From Halorubrum sp. Atlit-26R (GTDB lineage: Archaea > Halobacteriota > Halobacteria > Halobacteriales > Haloferacaceae), in assembly GCF_003666015.1 (NCBI RefSeq), contig NZ_QPLT01000002.1, positions 1-64,000 of the forward strand: a stretch of 64,000 nt of DNA. Reading direction: 5' to 3'. The position numbers and the translations under genes are program-made. The notes beneath the pieces were generated by a model. The model searched no databases, was not told the DNA's origin, and saw only the letters and a program-made list of their open reading frames with translations. Shown piece by piece: positions 8,087 to 16,201 of this stretch. Position 1 is the stretch's first letter, and each line of letters opens with the position of its first letter.

Positions 8087-8742
8087 CGGGGGGCGTCCTC
8101 TCGCTTTTGTTCGGCGACCCGTTCGCCGCGATGAACACGATCGGGCTGGTCGCGTTCGCCCTCGTCGGCGCGAGCAAGGCGGTCCGCGAGGAGTTCGACC
8201 TCTTCGGCGTCGCGGTCGTCGGGCTGGCGATGGCGTTCGCCGGCGGCGTCACCCGGGATCTCCTCGTCGCCCGCGTGCCGCTCGCGCTCCGCTCGCCGGT
8301 CGAGATCCTCTTGGGGCTCGTCGGCGTCGCGCTCGCGGTCGGGCTGAGCGCGTGGCTCGCCAGCCCCGACGAACACCCGGTGACGCTCGTCGCCGACGCG
8401 GTCGGCCTCGCCGCGTTCGCCACGACCGGCGCCATCGTCGCGACGGACGCGGGGGTGTCCGCCTTCGGCGTCGTGGCCGTCGCGACGATCAACGCCGTCG
8501 GCGGCGGCGCGCTCGCAGACATCCTGCTCGACCGGGCACCCTTCATCCTCTTCGAGGACTTCTACGCGAGCTGCGCCGTGTTGGGCGGACTCGCGTACTG
8601 GCTTGTCGGCGCGCTCGGCGGTCCCTCGGGGGTCGCCGCCGCGACGTGCGCCGGGGTGACGGTCGGCCTCCGGCTCGTCGCCGTCGCGCGCGGGTGGCGG
8701 CTCCCGACCGCGAAGCGGTTCGGCGACGAGTTCGGTCGGTAA
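8083..8742 (+). CDS. UPF0126/TRIC-type membrane protein
   Basis: 219 aa, seven predicted membrane segments, made of two similar three-helix halves. Each half carries the family glycine motif: AFAGGVTRDLLVARVPLAL in the first and AVGGGALADILLDRAPFIL in the second. Members of this family related to eukaryotic TRIC channels conduct monovalent cations in some prokaryotes. ATG at 8083 overlaps the preceding stop, which fixes the start; the longer open frame upstream overlaps DUF2797 and was dropped. Substrate here is unproven. Confidence 0.9.
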   Translation: MTGGVLSLLFGDPFAAMNTIGLVAFALVGASKAVREEFDLFGVAVVGLAMAFAGGVTRDLLVARVPLALRSPVEILLGLVGVALAVGLSAWLASPDEHPVTLVADAVGLAAFATTGAIVATDAGVSAFGVVAVATINAVGGGALADILLDRAPFILFEDFYASCAVLGGLAYWLVGALGGPSGVAAATCAGVTVGLRLVAVARGWRLPTAKRFGDEFGR

Positions 8743-8757
8743 CGGAGACCCGAGCGC

Positions 8758-9804
8758 TCAGCGACCGAACCCCTCGACCGCGACGACGCGCCGCACGCCG
8801 AGGTACGCGGCGGCGGCGATGCCGGCGTACGCGACCACGAGGACGCCCGTCGTCGCGCCCGCGCTGTCGATCGCGAGCCGCGCCACCGCGTTCGCGGGGC
8901 CGCCGGCCATCGCCGTCGCGCCGCCGAACAGCACGAGGACCGCGACCGAGTAGAGCAGCTGGGCCGCCTGCCGGTCTGGCGCGACCGCCGCGATGCCGAC
9001 CGCGACCGCGACGACGAGCGTCGTCAGCGCCGTCATCAGCGCTAAGATCGGGCCGACGTTCGCGACCGAGGTGCCGTTCGCCTCGAGGAGGAGCAGCCAC
9101 AGGAGGGCCTGCCCCGGAGCGATCCCGATCGCCGCGGCGGCCTTCCCGTCGACGATCTCGGCGAGCGTGACGGGCGCGACCCGGAGCAGCTCCATGGTTC
9201 CCTGATCCAACTCCTCCGTGATCGAGTCGACGATCAGCGACCCCGAGATGAACACCGGGAGGAAGACGAGGAGGGGGATCAACACGGTGTACGTGAACGT
9301 GAAGTACGGGCTGGTGTCGCTCCGGTCGGGCAGGGGCAGCGGCGACTCCTCCAAGTACGAGGCGCGGGCGTCGCGCTCGTTCAGCTCGTAGGTCCGCAGC
9401 AGCTCGCGCAGCTGCACCACTATCACCGTCGTCTCCACGGTGGAGTCCGGAGCGGTGACGGCGGCCGACACCCGCCCGCTCTCCGTGCGGGTCGTGACCA
9501 CCACCGCGTCCGCCGCGTTCCGGTCGAAGGCGCTCCGCGCGGCGTCCGCGTCCTCGTACGGCGTGACCGAGGCGCCCGGGACCTCGCTCGCGGCGCGCTC
9601 CAAGTCGTCGACCGCGTCGCCCGCGGCCGCGACCTCGATCTCCGCGCCGTCGAGCGCACCCGGGTCGTACATCGAGACGAGCCCGACGACGAGGAACGAC
9701 GAGAAGGTCGCGATGAACAGCTGGATCCCGATCGCCAGCAGGATCGTCTTCTCGGCGCGCAGCCCGGCGAGCTCCCGCCCGGCGATCGTCAGGCGGCTAT
9801 CCAA
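8758..9804 (-). CDS. ABC-2 type transporter permease (NatB-like)
   Basis: 348 aa: N-terminal TM helix (KTILLAIGIQLFIATFSSFLVVG), an extracytoplasmic domain to about residue 165, then five or six membrane helices containing SGSLIVDSITEELDQGTMEL, the signature of ABC-2/NatB permeases. Last gene of a three-gene unit with the fused permease (8-nt overlap) and the ATPase. Such systems export Na+, drugs or peptides; the cargo cannot be read from sequence. Confidence 0.9.
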   Translation of the reverse strand: MDSRLTIAGRELAGLRAEKTILLAIGIQLFIATFSSFLVVGLVSMYDPGALDGAEIEVAAAGDAVDDLERAASEVPGASVTPYEDADAARSAFDRNAADAVVVTTRTESGRVSAAVTAPDSTVETTVIVVQLRELLRTYELNERDARASYLEESPLPLPDRSDTSPYFTFTYTVLIPLLVFLPVFISGSLIVDSITEELDQGTMELLRVAPVTLAEIVDGKAAAAIGIAPGQALLWLLLLEANGTSVANVGPILALMTALTTLVVAVAVGIAAVAPDRQAAQLLYSVAVLVLFGGATAMAGGPANAVARLAIDSAGATTGVLVVAYAGIAAAAYLGVRRVVAVEGFGR

Positions 9805-11899
9805 GGCTCACCACCCCGACGTTGTACGCGGCGTGCCCCAGCGTCGCCAGCGTCAGCGCCAGCGCGTAGGCGGTCCGGCCGCGGCTCGCGCCGACGCTCG
9901 CGGCGCTCGTCGCGGCGACGTGGAGGACGAGCGGCGCGAAGAACAGCGCCGCCAGTGCGATCGGCGGCAGCCCGGAGAACCCGGACACGTCGGCGAAGGC
10001 GGCGCGCCCGAGGAAGAGCTCCGTGAGCCCCACCGCCTGAACGACCGCGGTCGCCTTCTCCGCGAGGAAGAACCCGGTCCCGGAGGCGAGGCCGACCGCG
10101 AGGGCGACCCGATCGGTCCGCTCGAAGACGCCGCGCTCGAAGCCGGCGTAGAGGCCGATACTTTTGGCGACCTCTTCGATGAACGCGATGGTCACGAGCA
10201 ACACCGGGATCGACACGGTGACCGGCAGCGCGAACAGCACCGCGACGGCAAGCAGTTCCGCGACGAACACGAAGGGGATCGTACAGGCGGTGAGGAAGGC
10301 GACGGAGCCGAGCGCTCGGAGCCGCTTCCGACCGGGGATCGCCACGCCGCGTCCGCCGCCGACCGGGACAGCAGAGAGCCGCACCGCGAGCGCGTCGAGG
10401 AACTTCCGCGTCACCGGCTTCTGCGAGAACATGTCCTCCTCGCGGTAGACGCCGAGTCCGAGGCCGAAGAGGAGGGCGGCGCCGACCGCCATCGGCGCGG
10501 TCGAGAAGAGCACCTCGCCGGCCGAGACGGCCTCCCCCTGAAGGTCGAAGACGACGAGCGTCAGCGGCGAGACGAGCGCGACGGGCGTCACGTTCGTGAA
10601 GATCGCCGGGACGAACGCGTAGGTGGTCAGGAGGACGCTCACGCCTACCGTGACGAAGGTGAGCTCCTTGAACGAGCGCGCGAACATCGCGCCGACGAAC
10701 GTGGCCCCGAGGAACGTCGCCGCGACCGGCGCCACGGCGACCACCGAGAGCGCCCCGCCGCCGACGAGGAGGGCGATGAGGCTCGTGACGACCGCGGCGG
10801 CCGCCGCGTACGGCAGCGTCTTGCCGGCGACGATCTCCGCCGGCGACAGCGGCGTGACGAGCAGCGGCTCCCCGCGTCGGTTCGTCCGCTCGTCGAGGAT
10901 CGAGGAGCCGTACGCCTGGATCAGGAAGTTCATCGGCACGAGGAAGGCGAACGCCAACAGAAGCGAGGTGAACGGGAACGGCGGCGTGATCGACCCCGGG
11001 GAACCGACCGTGTCGGCGCCGAAGGCGGCGCCGCCGATGGACGGCACCGCGAAGCCGCCGTCGTCGTCCGATCCCGCGCCGTCGTCGGTAGTGTCGGGGG
11101 CGTCCGTGGCGCTGCCGTCGCCGTCGGTCTCGTCGGACCCGCCGCTCGTCCTCTCGTCTCCGGACGGGCCATCGGCGTCGGCATCCCCATTGGAGTCGGT
11201 CGCGGAGGACTCATCAGCTCCGGTATCGTCCGCGTCGGTACCGCTGCCGTCTCCGTCGGAGTCGGTCGCGTCGGTCCCGCCGGCGCTCTGTCCGCCCGAA
11301 CCGCCCGTGCCGCCGTCGCTCCCGCCGAGCGTGGCGCCCCCGTCGAGGGGGGTCGTCCGGCCGACGTATCGGAGCGTGACGACGACCGGGAAGGCGGCCG
11401 TCCGGTTCGGCTCGGCGCGCATCAGCCGCTCGTTGTGCGACTCGACGGCCTCGCGGACCGAGGCGGCCGCCGCCTCGCCCTTCCGCGTGTCGCTCGCGCG
11501 GACGACCACCTCCTCGACGTCCGCGGCGTCGATCGACCCGTCGGCGCCCGAGCCGGGTTCCACCACGGTCACCACGACAGCGTCGGCCGAGTCGCCGAGC
11601 GACGCCGTTCCGGCCGCGACCGGGCGCAGCGACGGCGCGTCCTCGATCGCCTCCGAGTACGGCGACTCGGCGTCGACCCCCACCCGGTACACGTCCTGGT
11701 CGACGTCGAGCCCGGCGACGCCGGTCGCCACGCCGACGCCGACGACGCCGCCGGCGACGAGGAGGAGGGCGACCCCCGCCGCGAGCGTCCGGCGGTCGAC
11801 GCCCCCGGACGCGCGGGCGGACTCCCACCTGGCGACTCGGAGGACGCGGCGGACGCCGACCGCGAGCCGTCGGCCGACGCGGCGGAACCCGTCGATCAC
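9797..11899 (-). CDS. ABC-2 permease fused to a PrsW-like intramembrane metalloprotease
   Basis: 700 aa. Residues 1-190: TM helix and exported domain; about 196-286 is a Ser/Gly/Asp/Thr-rich disordered stretch; about 300-520 is the ABC-2 membrane domain with YGSSILDERTNRRGEPLLVT and AGKTLPYAAAAA. From about 550 the protein switches to a PrsW-type protease: FIEEVAKSIGLY (EExxK, near 575), GFFLAEKA (FxxxE, near 612) and LGHAAYN (H near 688). These are the zinc-site motifs of that family. Overlaps both neighbours (ATPase and second permease), so one operon. The fusion suggests coupling of export with cleavage of a membrane substrate. Confidence 0.85.
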   Translation of the reverse strand: MIDGFRRVGRRLAVGVRRVLRVARWESARASGGVDRRTLAAGVALLLVAGGVVGVGVATGVAGLDVDQDVYRVGVDAESPYSEAIEDAPSLRPVAAGTASLGDSADAVVVTVVEPGSGADGSIDAADVEEVVVRASDTRKGEAAAASVREAVESHNERLMRAEPNRTAAFPVVVTLRYVGRTTPLDGGATLGGSDGGTGGSGGQSAGGTDATDSDGDGSGTDADDTGADESSATDSNGDADADGPSGDERTSGGSDETDGDGSATDAPDTTDDGAGSDDDGGFAVPSIGGAAFGADTVGSPGSITPPFPFTSLLLAFAFLVPMNFLIQAYGSSILDERTNRRGEPLLVTPLSPAEIVAGKTLPYAAAAAVVTSLIALLVGGGALSVVAVAPVAATFLGATFVGAMFARSFKELTFVTVGVSVLLTTYAFVPAIFTNVTPVALVSPLTLVVFDLQGEAVSAGEVLFSTAPMAVGAALLFGLGLGVYREEDMFSQKPVTRKFLDALAVRLSAVPVGGGRGVAIPGRKRLRALGSVAFLTACTIPFVFVAELLAVAVLFALPVTVSIPVLLVTIAFIEEVAKSIGLYAGFERGVFERTDRVALAVGLASGTGFFLAEKATAVVQAVGLTELFLGRAAFADVSGFSGLPPIALAALFFAPLVLHVAATSAASVGASRGRTAYALALTLATLGHAAYNVGVVSLG

Positions 11900-12951
11900 T
11901 CGGTCGCCTCCGTCGTCGCCGTCTTCGTCGTCTCGGTTTCCGATTCGTCGCCGTCGCCGTCGCCGTCGCCGTCACCGTCGCCGTCGCCATCGCCGTCGGC
12001 GTTGCTCTCGGCGTCGGTTCCATCACCGCCGAGGTCGCCCGTGTACCGTCCGGGCATCGGCCGCCCGACGATGTCGAGGAACACGTCTTCGAGGCTCGGC
12101 TCGCGGCTCCGGATGTCGACGACCTCGCCGCCGGCGTCGCCGACGGCCTCGCGGACCGCGGCGACCGCGTCCATGCTCGGCACGGTCGTCCGGAAGCGGT
12201 CGCCGACCTCCTCCGTCGTCGCGTCGAGGTCCGCGAGCGCGGGCGTCGCGGTCGGCTCGACGTCCGTGAACACGCGGTAGGTCGTCTCGCCGTGTCGCTC
12301 GCGGATCCCGTCGACGCTCCCGCGGGCGACGATGCGCCCCTCGTTCATCACCACGACGCGGTCGCAGACGGACTCGACGTGGTAGAGGTTGTGCGCCGAG
12401 AAGACGACAGTTTTGCCCGTCTCGCGCAGCTCGCGGGTGAACGCCAGCACGGAGTTCGTCGTCACGGGGTCGAGCCCGGACGCGGGCTCGTCGTACACCA
12501 GCACGTCCGGGTCGTTGACGAGCGAGCGCGCGATGGCGACCTTGCGTTTCATCCCCTTCGAGACGTCGCCGAGGCGGCGCTCGCGGTGGTCCAGTTCCAG
12601 GCGGTCGAGCGCGGCCTCGATACGCTCGTCGGCGACCTCCCGAGGCACGTCGTAGAGGTCGGCGAAGAAGCGGAGGTACGACAGCGCGGTCATCTCCTCG
12701 TACAGCGGCGACTCTTCGGGTAGGAATCCGAGGTGGCGCCGCATCTCGGGGTCCGAGGCGTCGAACCCGGCGACGGTCACCTCCCCCTCCGTCGGCTCGA
12801 CGAGGCCGGCGAGCACCTTGAGCGTCGTCGTCTTCCCGGCCCCGTTCGGGCCGACGATCCCGAACACCTCGCCCTCTTCGACGGCGAAGTCGCTGTCGAC
12901 CACGGCGGCGAAGTCGCCGTAGGTCTTCCGCAGCCCCGAGGCCTCGATCAT
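11896..12951 (-). CDS. ABC transporter ATP-binding protein (NatA-like)
   Basis: 351 aa cytoplasmic ATPase driving the two ABC-2 permeases that follow in the operon. Walker A GPNGAGKTT (near 34), signature VSKGMKRKVAIARSL where LSGGQ is replaced by VSKGM, Walker B VLVYDEPASGLD, and H-loop VFSAHN. The accessory C-terminal domain is typical of NatA/DrrA exporters. The last 40 residues are a Gly-Asp alternation encoded by a GGCGAC simple repeat (about 11947-11999), then ESETETTKTATTEATE; this tail is variable and probably dispensable. Confidence 0.93.
   Translation of the reverse strand: MIEASGLRKTYGDFAAVVDSDFAVEEGEVFGIVGPNGAGKTTTLKVLAGLVEPTEGEVTVAGFDASDPEMRRHLGFLPEESPLYEEMTALSYLRFFADLYDVPREVADERIEAALDRLELDHRERRLGDVSKGMKRKVAIARSLVNDPDVLVYDEPASGLDPVTTNSVLAFTRELRETGKTVVFSAHNLYHVESVCDRVVVMNEGRIVARGSVDGIRERHGETTYRVFTDVEPTATPALADLDATTEEVGDRFRTTVPSMDAVAAVREAVGDAGGEVVDIRSREPSLEDVFLDIVGRPMPGRYTGDLGGDGTDAESNADGDGDGDGDGDGDGDGDESETETTKTATTEATE
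11947..11999 (-). repeat. Simple hexanucleotide repeat in the ATPase tail
   Basis: About nine units of GGCGAC (on the coding strand) encode alternating Gly-Asp near the end of the ATPase. Such tracts can slip in replication; here slippage by whole units stays in frame. Confidence 0.8.
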
Positions 12952-13027
12952 GGGCTCGGGTCCGGCGGCGGCCGGGTTAAACCCACGCCCGCGGTTATCG
13001 GCGGCGAGAACGTCGGCCGGCGGCGGG

Positions 13028-13543
13028 TCAGTCCGTGTACGGCTTCTCGATGTTCGCGTCGCCGCTGATGTACGCGTTCATCCGGCGGGTGATCCCGTCG
13101 AAAAGCGTGATGAGCGGCGAGAGGGCCCGCTCGACCAACCGGACCGGCGACGCGACCCGCAGCGACCAGGACTCCGCGTTCCCGAGGCCGAACGCCTTGG
13201 GGACGATCTCGCCGAACACGAGGACGAGGAAGCTCGTGCACAGCGTCGTCGCCACGATCGCCGCCCCCGACGGGAGGTACCCGGCGATCAGGACGGTGAC
13301 GATGCTGGATATCGCGATGTTGACGACGTTGTTCCCGACGAGCAGCGTCACGAGGAGCCGGTGCGGGTCGTCGTGGAGCTTCTTCAGCACGTCCCCCCGC
13401 GGGTCGTCCGTGGCGGCCTGCCGTTCGAACCACTCGGCCGGCAGCGAGAAGATGGCCGTCTCAGAGCTCGAGAAGAACGCGCTGAACGCAAGCAACACGA
13501 TCACCGCCGCGACTCCCGCCACCCCGAGTGGAACTCCGACCAT
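13028..13543 (-). CDS. DUF21 (CNNM-type) membrane protein without CBS domains
   Basis: 171 aa; three membrane helices and the DUF21 motif AFFSSSETAIFSLP, LLVGNNVVNIAISS and LVFGEIVPKAFGLGN. Full CorC/CNNM proteins, linked to Mg2+ or Co2+ efflux, carry CBS and CorC domains after this; here the protein stops at EKPYTD. A TTTTTAAATA box at 13551-13560 is too close to ATG 13543 for a leaderless start, so the internal GTG at 13522 may be the real start. Upstream of and same-strand as the ABC operon, 76 bp apart. Confidence 0.85.
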   Translation of the reverse strand: MVGVPLGVAGVAAVIVLLAFSAFFSSSETAIFSLPAEWFERQAATDDPRGDVLKKLHDDPHRLLVTLLVGNNVVNIAISSIVTVLIAGYLPSGAAIVATTLCTSFLVLVFGEIVPKAFGLGNAESWSLRVASPVRLVERALSPLITLFDGITRRMNAYISGDANIEKPYTD

Positions 13544-13636
13544 GGCCCGTATTTAAAAAGGACGCCAAAGAGGGTGTCGGCGGGGCGGCGGCTGCGTCGC
13601 TCGCCGACGAGGCGGTGCCGCAGAAGACGACGGTCG

Positions 13637-13756
13637 TTACTCCTCTTCTTCCTCTTCCTCGACTGGGCCCCGCCCTCGCTCCCAGACGGCCTCCGCGGAG
13701 GTGTCGTTCGGTGCTGTGTGCGAGACGTCTTTCATGGTGTCGCGGTCGCTTGCCAT
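13637..13756 (-). CDS. Short acidic-tailed protein, 39 aa
   Basis: MASDRDTMKDVSHTAPNDTS then AEAVWERGRGPV and a run of seven Glu. The start at 13756 is chosen because a TATA-like box (GTTAATAC on this strand, 13783-13790) is 30 nt upstream; an ATG further up would lie on that box. I recall similar short proteins in other haloarchaea, but no function. Soluble, very acidic, no cysteines. Confidence 0.6.
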   Translation of the reverse strand: MASDRDTMKDVSHTAPNDTSAEAVWERGRGPVEEEEEEE

Positions 13757-13945
13757 ATTGCTCTCCGGTAGCTCCGAACCCCGTATTAACCCTTCGTGGA
13801 AAGAGATAATGAGTCCTGATACCATATAAGGTATTAATATCGAAGGTCGCCGCGACGACTCGGCCGGTGGACGAACTGCGAATTAGCGCCGGTTTCGACG
13901 CCTGAAACCGGACGGACGTGCGGATACGAGCGGCGGACCGCAGCG

Positions 13946-14422
13946 GTGAGGGTGGCCGCCGCCGGAGGCATTCGCGTGTTCGGAAACCGCGACGCGACCG
14001 GAGAGTGCGACGGCGACGGCCGGGGTTCGGTGGTCCGCGAGGGCGCGACGCTCGCGGTCGGCCGCGACGTCGACGCGCCGCCGGAGGCGACCGCGATAGC
14101 GCTGCGCGACACCCGACGGTGGCCCGACTGGAGCCCGTCGGTCCGCGACGTCGAGAGCGCGGACCGGTACGTCGAGACCGGGACGACCGGGAGGGTCAGG
14201 GTCGCGGGCGCGTGGGTCCCGTTCCGGGTGACGGCGGCGACGCGGCTCCGGTGGGACTGGGAGGTCGCGCGGGTCCCGGCGACCGGGCACCGCGTCGACC
14301 GGTACGCGGGAGATCCGGACCGGTGTCGAGCGGTGATCGAGGTCCCGCTTATCGCGGCCCCGTACGTTCCCGTCTGCCGGCGCGCGCTCGACCGGTTCGC
14401 GGCGCTGGTAGAGGGAGAGTGA
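13946..14422 (+). CDS. SRPBCC-like (polyketide cyclase/START-fold) protein
   Basis: 158 aa from GTG. The pattern of a helix-grip fold is visible: VGRDVDAPPEATAIALRDTR then RWPDWSPSVRDVESADRY, a run of beta strands (GTTGRVRVAGAWVPFRVTAA, LRWDWEVARVPATGHRVDRY) and a long C-terminal helix VPVCRRALDRFAALVEGE. This fold binds hydrophobic ligands in a deep pocket; the ligand is unknown. The first 35 residues look poorly conserved, and the start could be later. Convergent with the VOC gene at 14459. Confidence 0.72.
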   Translation: MRVAAAGGIRVFGNRDATGECDGDGRGSVVREGATLAVGRDVDAPPEATAIALRDTRRWPDWSPSVRDVESADRYVETGTTGRVRVAGAWVPFRVTAATRLRWDWEVARVPATGHRVDRYAGDPDRCRAVIEVPLIAAPYVPVCRRALDRFAALVEGE

Positions 14423-14458
14423 CCCGGGGGTCGCTCGGGCGCTGCGGCGTCGGGCGTC

Positions 14459-14941
14459 TCAGTTTTCGTAACCTTTCTCGAACGGATCGATGACCTGACT
14501 GCCGGGGTCGTCCTCGTCGCGGGTGAAGCCCGGCCCCCGCGTCGCCAGTTCGAAGACGAGCCCGTCGGGGTCGGTGAAGTAGATGCTCTTGAAGTAGGTT
14601 CTGTCCTTCACCTCGGAGACCTCGACGTCGTGGGATTCGAGGTGCGCCTGCCACTCTTTCAGGGTCGCCTCGTCTTCGACGCCGAACGCGAAGTGGTGGC
14701 TCGCGCCCGGGCCGGGCGTCCCCTGCGAGTCCGGATACTCGAAGTAGGTGACGTTGGTGCCCGGCTCGCCCTCGGGCGTCGGCGAGAAGTAGTAGTGCGG
14801 CGTCCCCGGGTCGTCGTAGTTCTGGGTCCGCTTGACCGTGTGCCAGCCGAGGACGTCCTCGTAGAACGCGGTGGTCTCCTCGATGTCGGTACAGATGTTC
14901 GTGACGTGGTGGAGCCCGGTCGTCGGCGGCGCGTCGGTCAT
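14459..14941 (-). CDS. Single-domain VOC dioxygenase-like protein
   Basis: 160 aa. Opens with GLHHVTNICTDIEETTAFYE and has the metal-ligand triad expected of the VOC fold: His in LHHVTN, His in ASHHFAFGVED and Glu in LVFELATRGPGF. The sequence KRTQNYDDPGTPHYYFSP matches the MhqO-like group found at 2303-3283, but here as half-length. It stands near a DoxX gene and an HxlR regulator, a grouping that fits quinone or aldehyde stress. Substrate unknown. Confidence 0.85.
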   Translation of the reverse strand: MTDAPPTTGLHHVTNICTDIEETTAFYEDVLGWHTVKRTQNYDDPGTPHYYFSPTPEGEPGTNVTYFEYPDSQGTPGPGASHHFAFGVEDEATLKEWQAHLESHDVEVSEVKDRTYFKSIYFTDPDGLVFELATRGPGFTRDEDDPGSQVIDPFEKGYEN

Positions 14942-15064
14942 GGTCTATGTGAACGCTCGTCGGGAAGGTAGTTAGTCGTGCTGGCGGCTCGACGCGGTCG
15001 TCGGACGGCGGTTGGAAAGGGGAACGGCGCGTGCGCGTCGGTTGGGAAAGCTCGCGTATGCGAC

Positions 15065-15514
15065 TTAGAACAGGCCGAGGCCGACCGCGTAGGGCCACGC
15101 ACTGCCGCCGACGGCGAGCAGCGCGAGCGCGGCGCCGGCGCCGTAGACGTTCTTCAGGAAGCTGGTCATCTCGTTCTGCTTCTCCTCGGGGTCGTCCATC
15201 GACCAGAAGTCGTGCATCGTCACGGCGGAGACGAGGAGGAAGAAGGCGAGCGCGCCGGCGGAGAGGACGGGGAACGCGCCCGCCGCGACGCCGAGGCCGC
15301 CGAGGACGAGGACGGCGCCGGAGGCGATCACCGAGAACTGCGGCGCCGGGAGCCCCTTGAACTCGGCGTAGCCGGCCATCGTCTCGAGGTCCATGAAGTG
15401 GTTGAGCCCCATGAACGCGAGCGTCGCGCCGAACAGGATCCGGCCGAGCAGGAAGAGTTCGCCCGCGAGGGGGGCGTCGAACTGGAGCGGTAACGTCGCG
15501 AGTTCAGCTAACAT
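15065..15514 (-). CDS. DoxX family membrane protein
   Basis: 149 aa with four membrane helices: ELFLLGRILFGATLAFMGLNHF, APQFSVIASGAVLVLGGLGVAA, FPVLSAGALAFFLLVSAVT and a C-terminal helix near NVYGAGAALALLAVGGSAW. The RILFG...GLNHF start and the HDFW motif (MHDFWSMDDPEEKQNEMTSF) are typical of DoxX. The family includes a subunit of archaeal quinol oxidase and stress-linked membrane proteins. Divergently transcribed from the HxlR gene with a shared 69-bp control region, so it is the likely regulatory target. Confidence 0.9.
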   Translation of the reverse strand: MLAELATLPLQFDAPLAGELFLLGRILFGATLAFMGLNHFMDLETMAGYAEFKGLPAPQFSVIASGAVLVLGGLGVAAGAFPVLSAGALAFFLLVSAVTMHDFWSMDDPEEKQNEMTSFLKNVYGAGAALALLAVGGSAWPYAVGLGLF

Positions 15515-15583
15515 CGTGTAACCTGCTATACGGACGTAACCTATTTATCGCTTCCCGGACAATACGGTTAGTAGGTAACACCG
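15515..15583. promoter_or_regulatory. Divergent doxX/hxlR control region with repeated GTAACCT motif
   Basis: GTAACCT occurs at 15518-15524 and 15536-15542 (18 bp apart) and, inverted as AGGTAAC, at 15573-15579. GTGTAACCTGCTA (15516-15528) and TAGTAGGTAACAC (15569-15581) form an inverted repeat with two mismatches. A TATTTAT box for doxX (15542-15549, read leftwards) lies between them, 30 nt from its ATG. This is a plausible operator set for the HxlR protein. Confidence 0.6.
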
Positions 15584-15988
15584 ATGTCATCACAGGACCT
15601 TTCGGCGGAGACGGCTGATTCGGGCGCTGACGCGGCGGCTGATTCGGGCGCTGACGCGGCGGCAGAGGCGACGACGCCCGAGACCCCCTGCCCCGTCATC
15701 GACTCCATCGAGCAGATCGGATCGCAGTGGCGGCTCGTCGTCCTCCACGAGCTGTTGAACGGCGAGGCGCGGTTCAACGAACTGAAGCGCGAGACGGACG
15801 CGAACGCTCGGACGCTCTCGCGCGTGCTCGACGACCTCCAGGAGACCGGGTTCGTCGACCGGCGGTTAGAGGAGGACTCGCCGGTGGCGACGTACTACAG
15901 TTTAACTGATAAAGGCGAGTCGCTCGCCCCCGTCTTCGAGGAGATCGACGACTGGGCCCACGAGTGGTTGGCCGAATGTGACGCGTGA
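15584..15988 (+). CDS. HxlR-family winged-helix transcription regulator
   Basis: 134 aa. After an Ala/Asp-rich N-terminus comes the HxlR core: CPVIDSIEQIGSQWRLVVLH (cysteine at the usual sensing position), ELLNGEARFNELKRETDANA as the recognition HTH, RTLSRVLDDLQETGFVDRR and the wing VATYYSLTDKGESLAP. HxlR proteins often sense quinones, aldehydes or electrophiles through that Cys. The divergent DoxX gene and the inverted repeats between them suggest auto- and cross-regulation. The N-terminal extension contains an exact 24-bp tandem duplication (15614-15661). Confidence 0.92.
   Translation: MSSQDLSAETADSGADAAADSGADAAAEATTPETPCPVIDSIEQIGSQWRLVVLHELLNGEARFNELKRETDANARTLSRVLDDLQETGFVDRRLEEDSPVATYYSLTDKGESLAPVFEEIDDWAHEWLAECDA
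15614..15661 (+). repeat. Exact 24-bp tandem duplication within the HxlR gene
   Basis: 15614-15637 and 15638-15661 are identical and each encode ADSGADAA. The duplication is in frame and lies in the disordered N-terminus before the DNA-binding domain. Confidence 0.9.
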
Positions 15989-16087
15989 GATCTGAGTAAC
16001 GGTCTCGCCGAGTCTTTATAAGTAATCACAGCGGCGATGGCTGTCTATTTATAAAACGCTGTCAGCAGATAGGCGGCGGACACCGCC

Positions 16088-16201
16088 AAAGCCCCAGCCG
16101 CTCTTTTATAAATGCTTGACTGTGGATCGACGGATGACACCTCTAAAGCCCCAGCCGCTCGCTTATAAATAATTGACCGGAGATCGACGGATGACACCTC
16201 C
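16088..16201 (+). promoter_or_regulatory. Two 57-bp tandem units with TATA-like boxes ahead of element A
   Basis: Units begin at 16088 and 16145, and the main stem begins at 16202 with the same AAAGCCCCAGCCGC, giving an exact 57-bp period. Each unit holds TTATAAAT 31 bp before the next AAAGCCCC and a conserved GATCGACGGATGACACCTC. The spacing fits a TATA box with a start near GACACC, so the array could be tandem promoters. No transcript data are available. Confidence 0.55.

Noticed and set aside
9440-12280. A 946-codon open frame on the plus strand
   Set aside because: It lies opposite the ABC exporter genes, is extremely Arg/Asp/Glu/Gly-rich without any motif, and is a by-product of high GC with few stop codons.
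13544-13636. Promoter-only start for the DUF21 gene at ATG 13543
   Set aside because: The TATA-like box is only about 10 nt from that ATG, so it cannot serve a leaderless start there; recorded as a start-site doubt instead.
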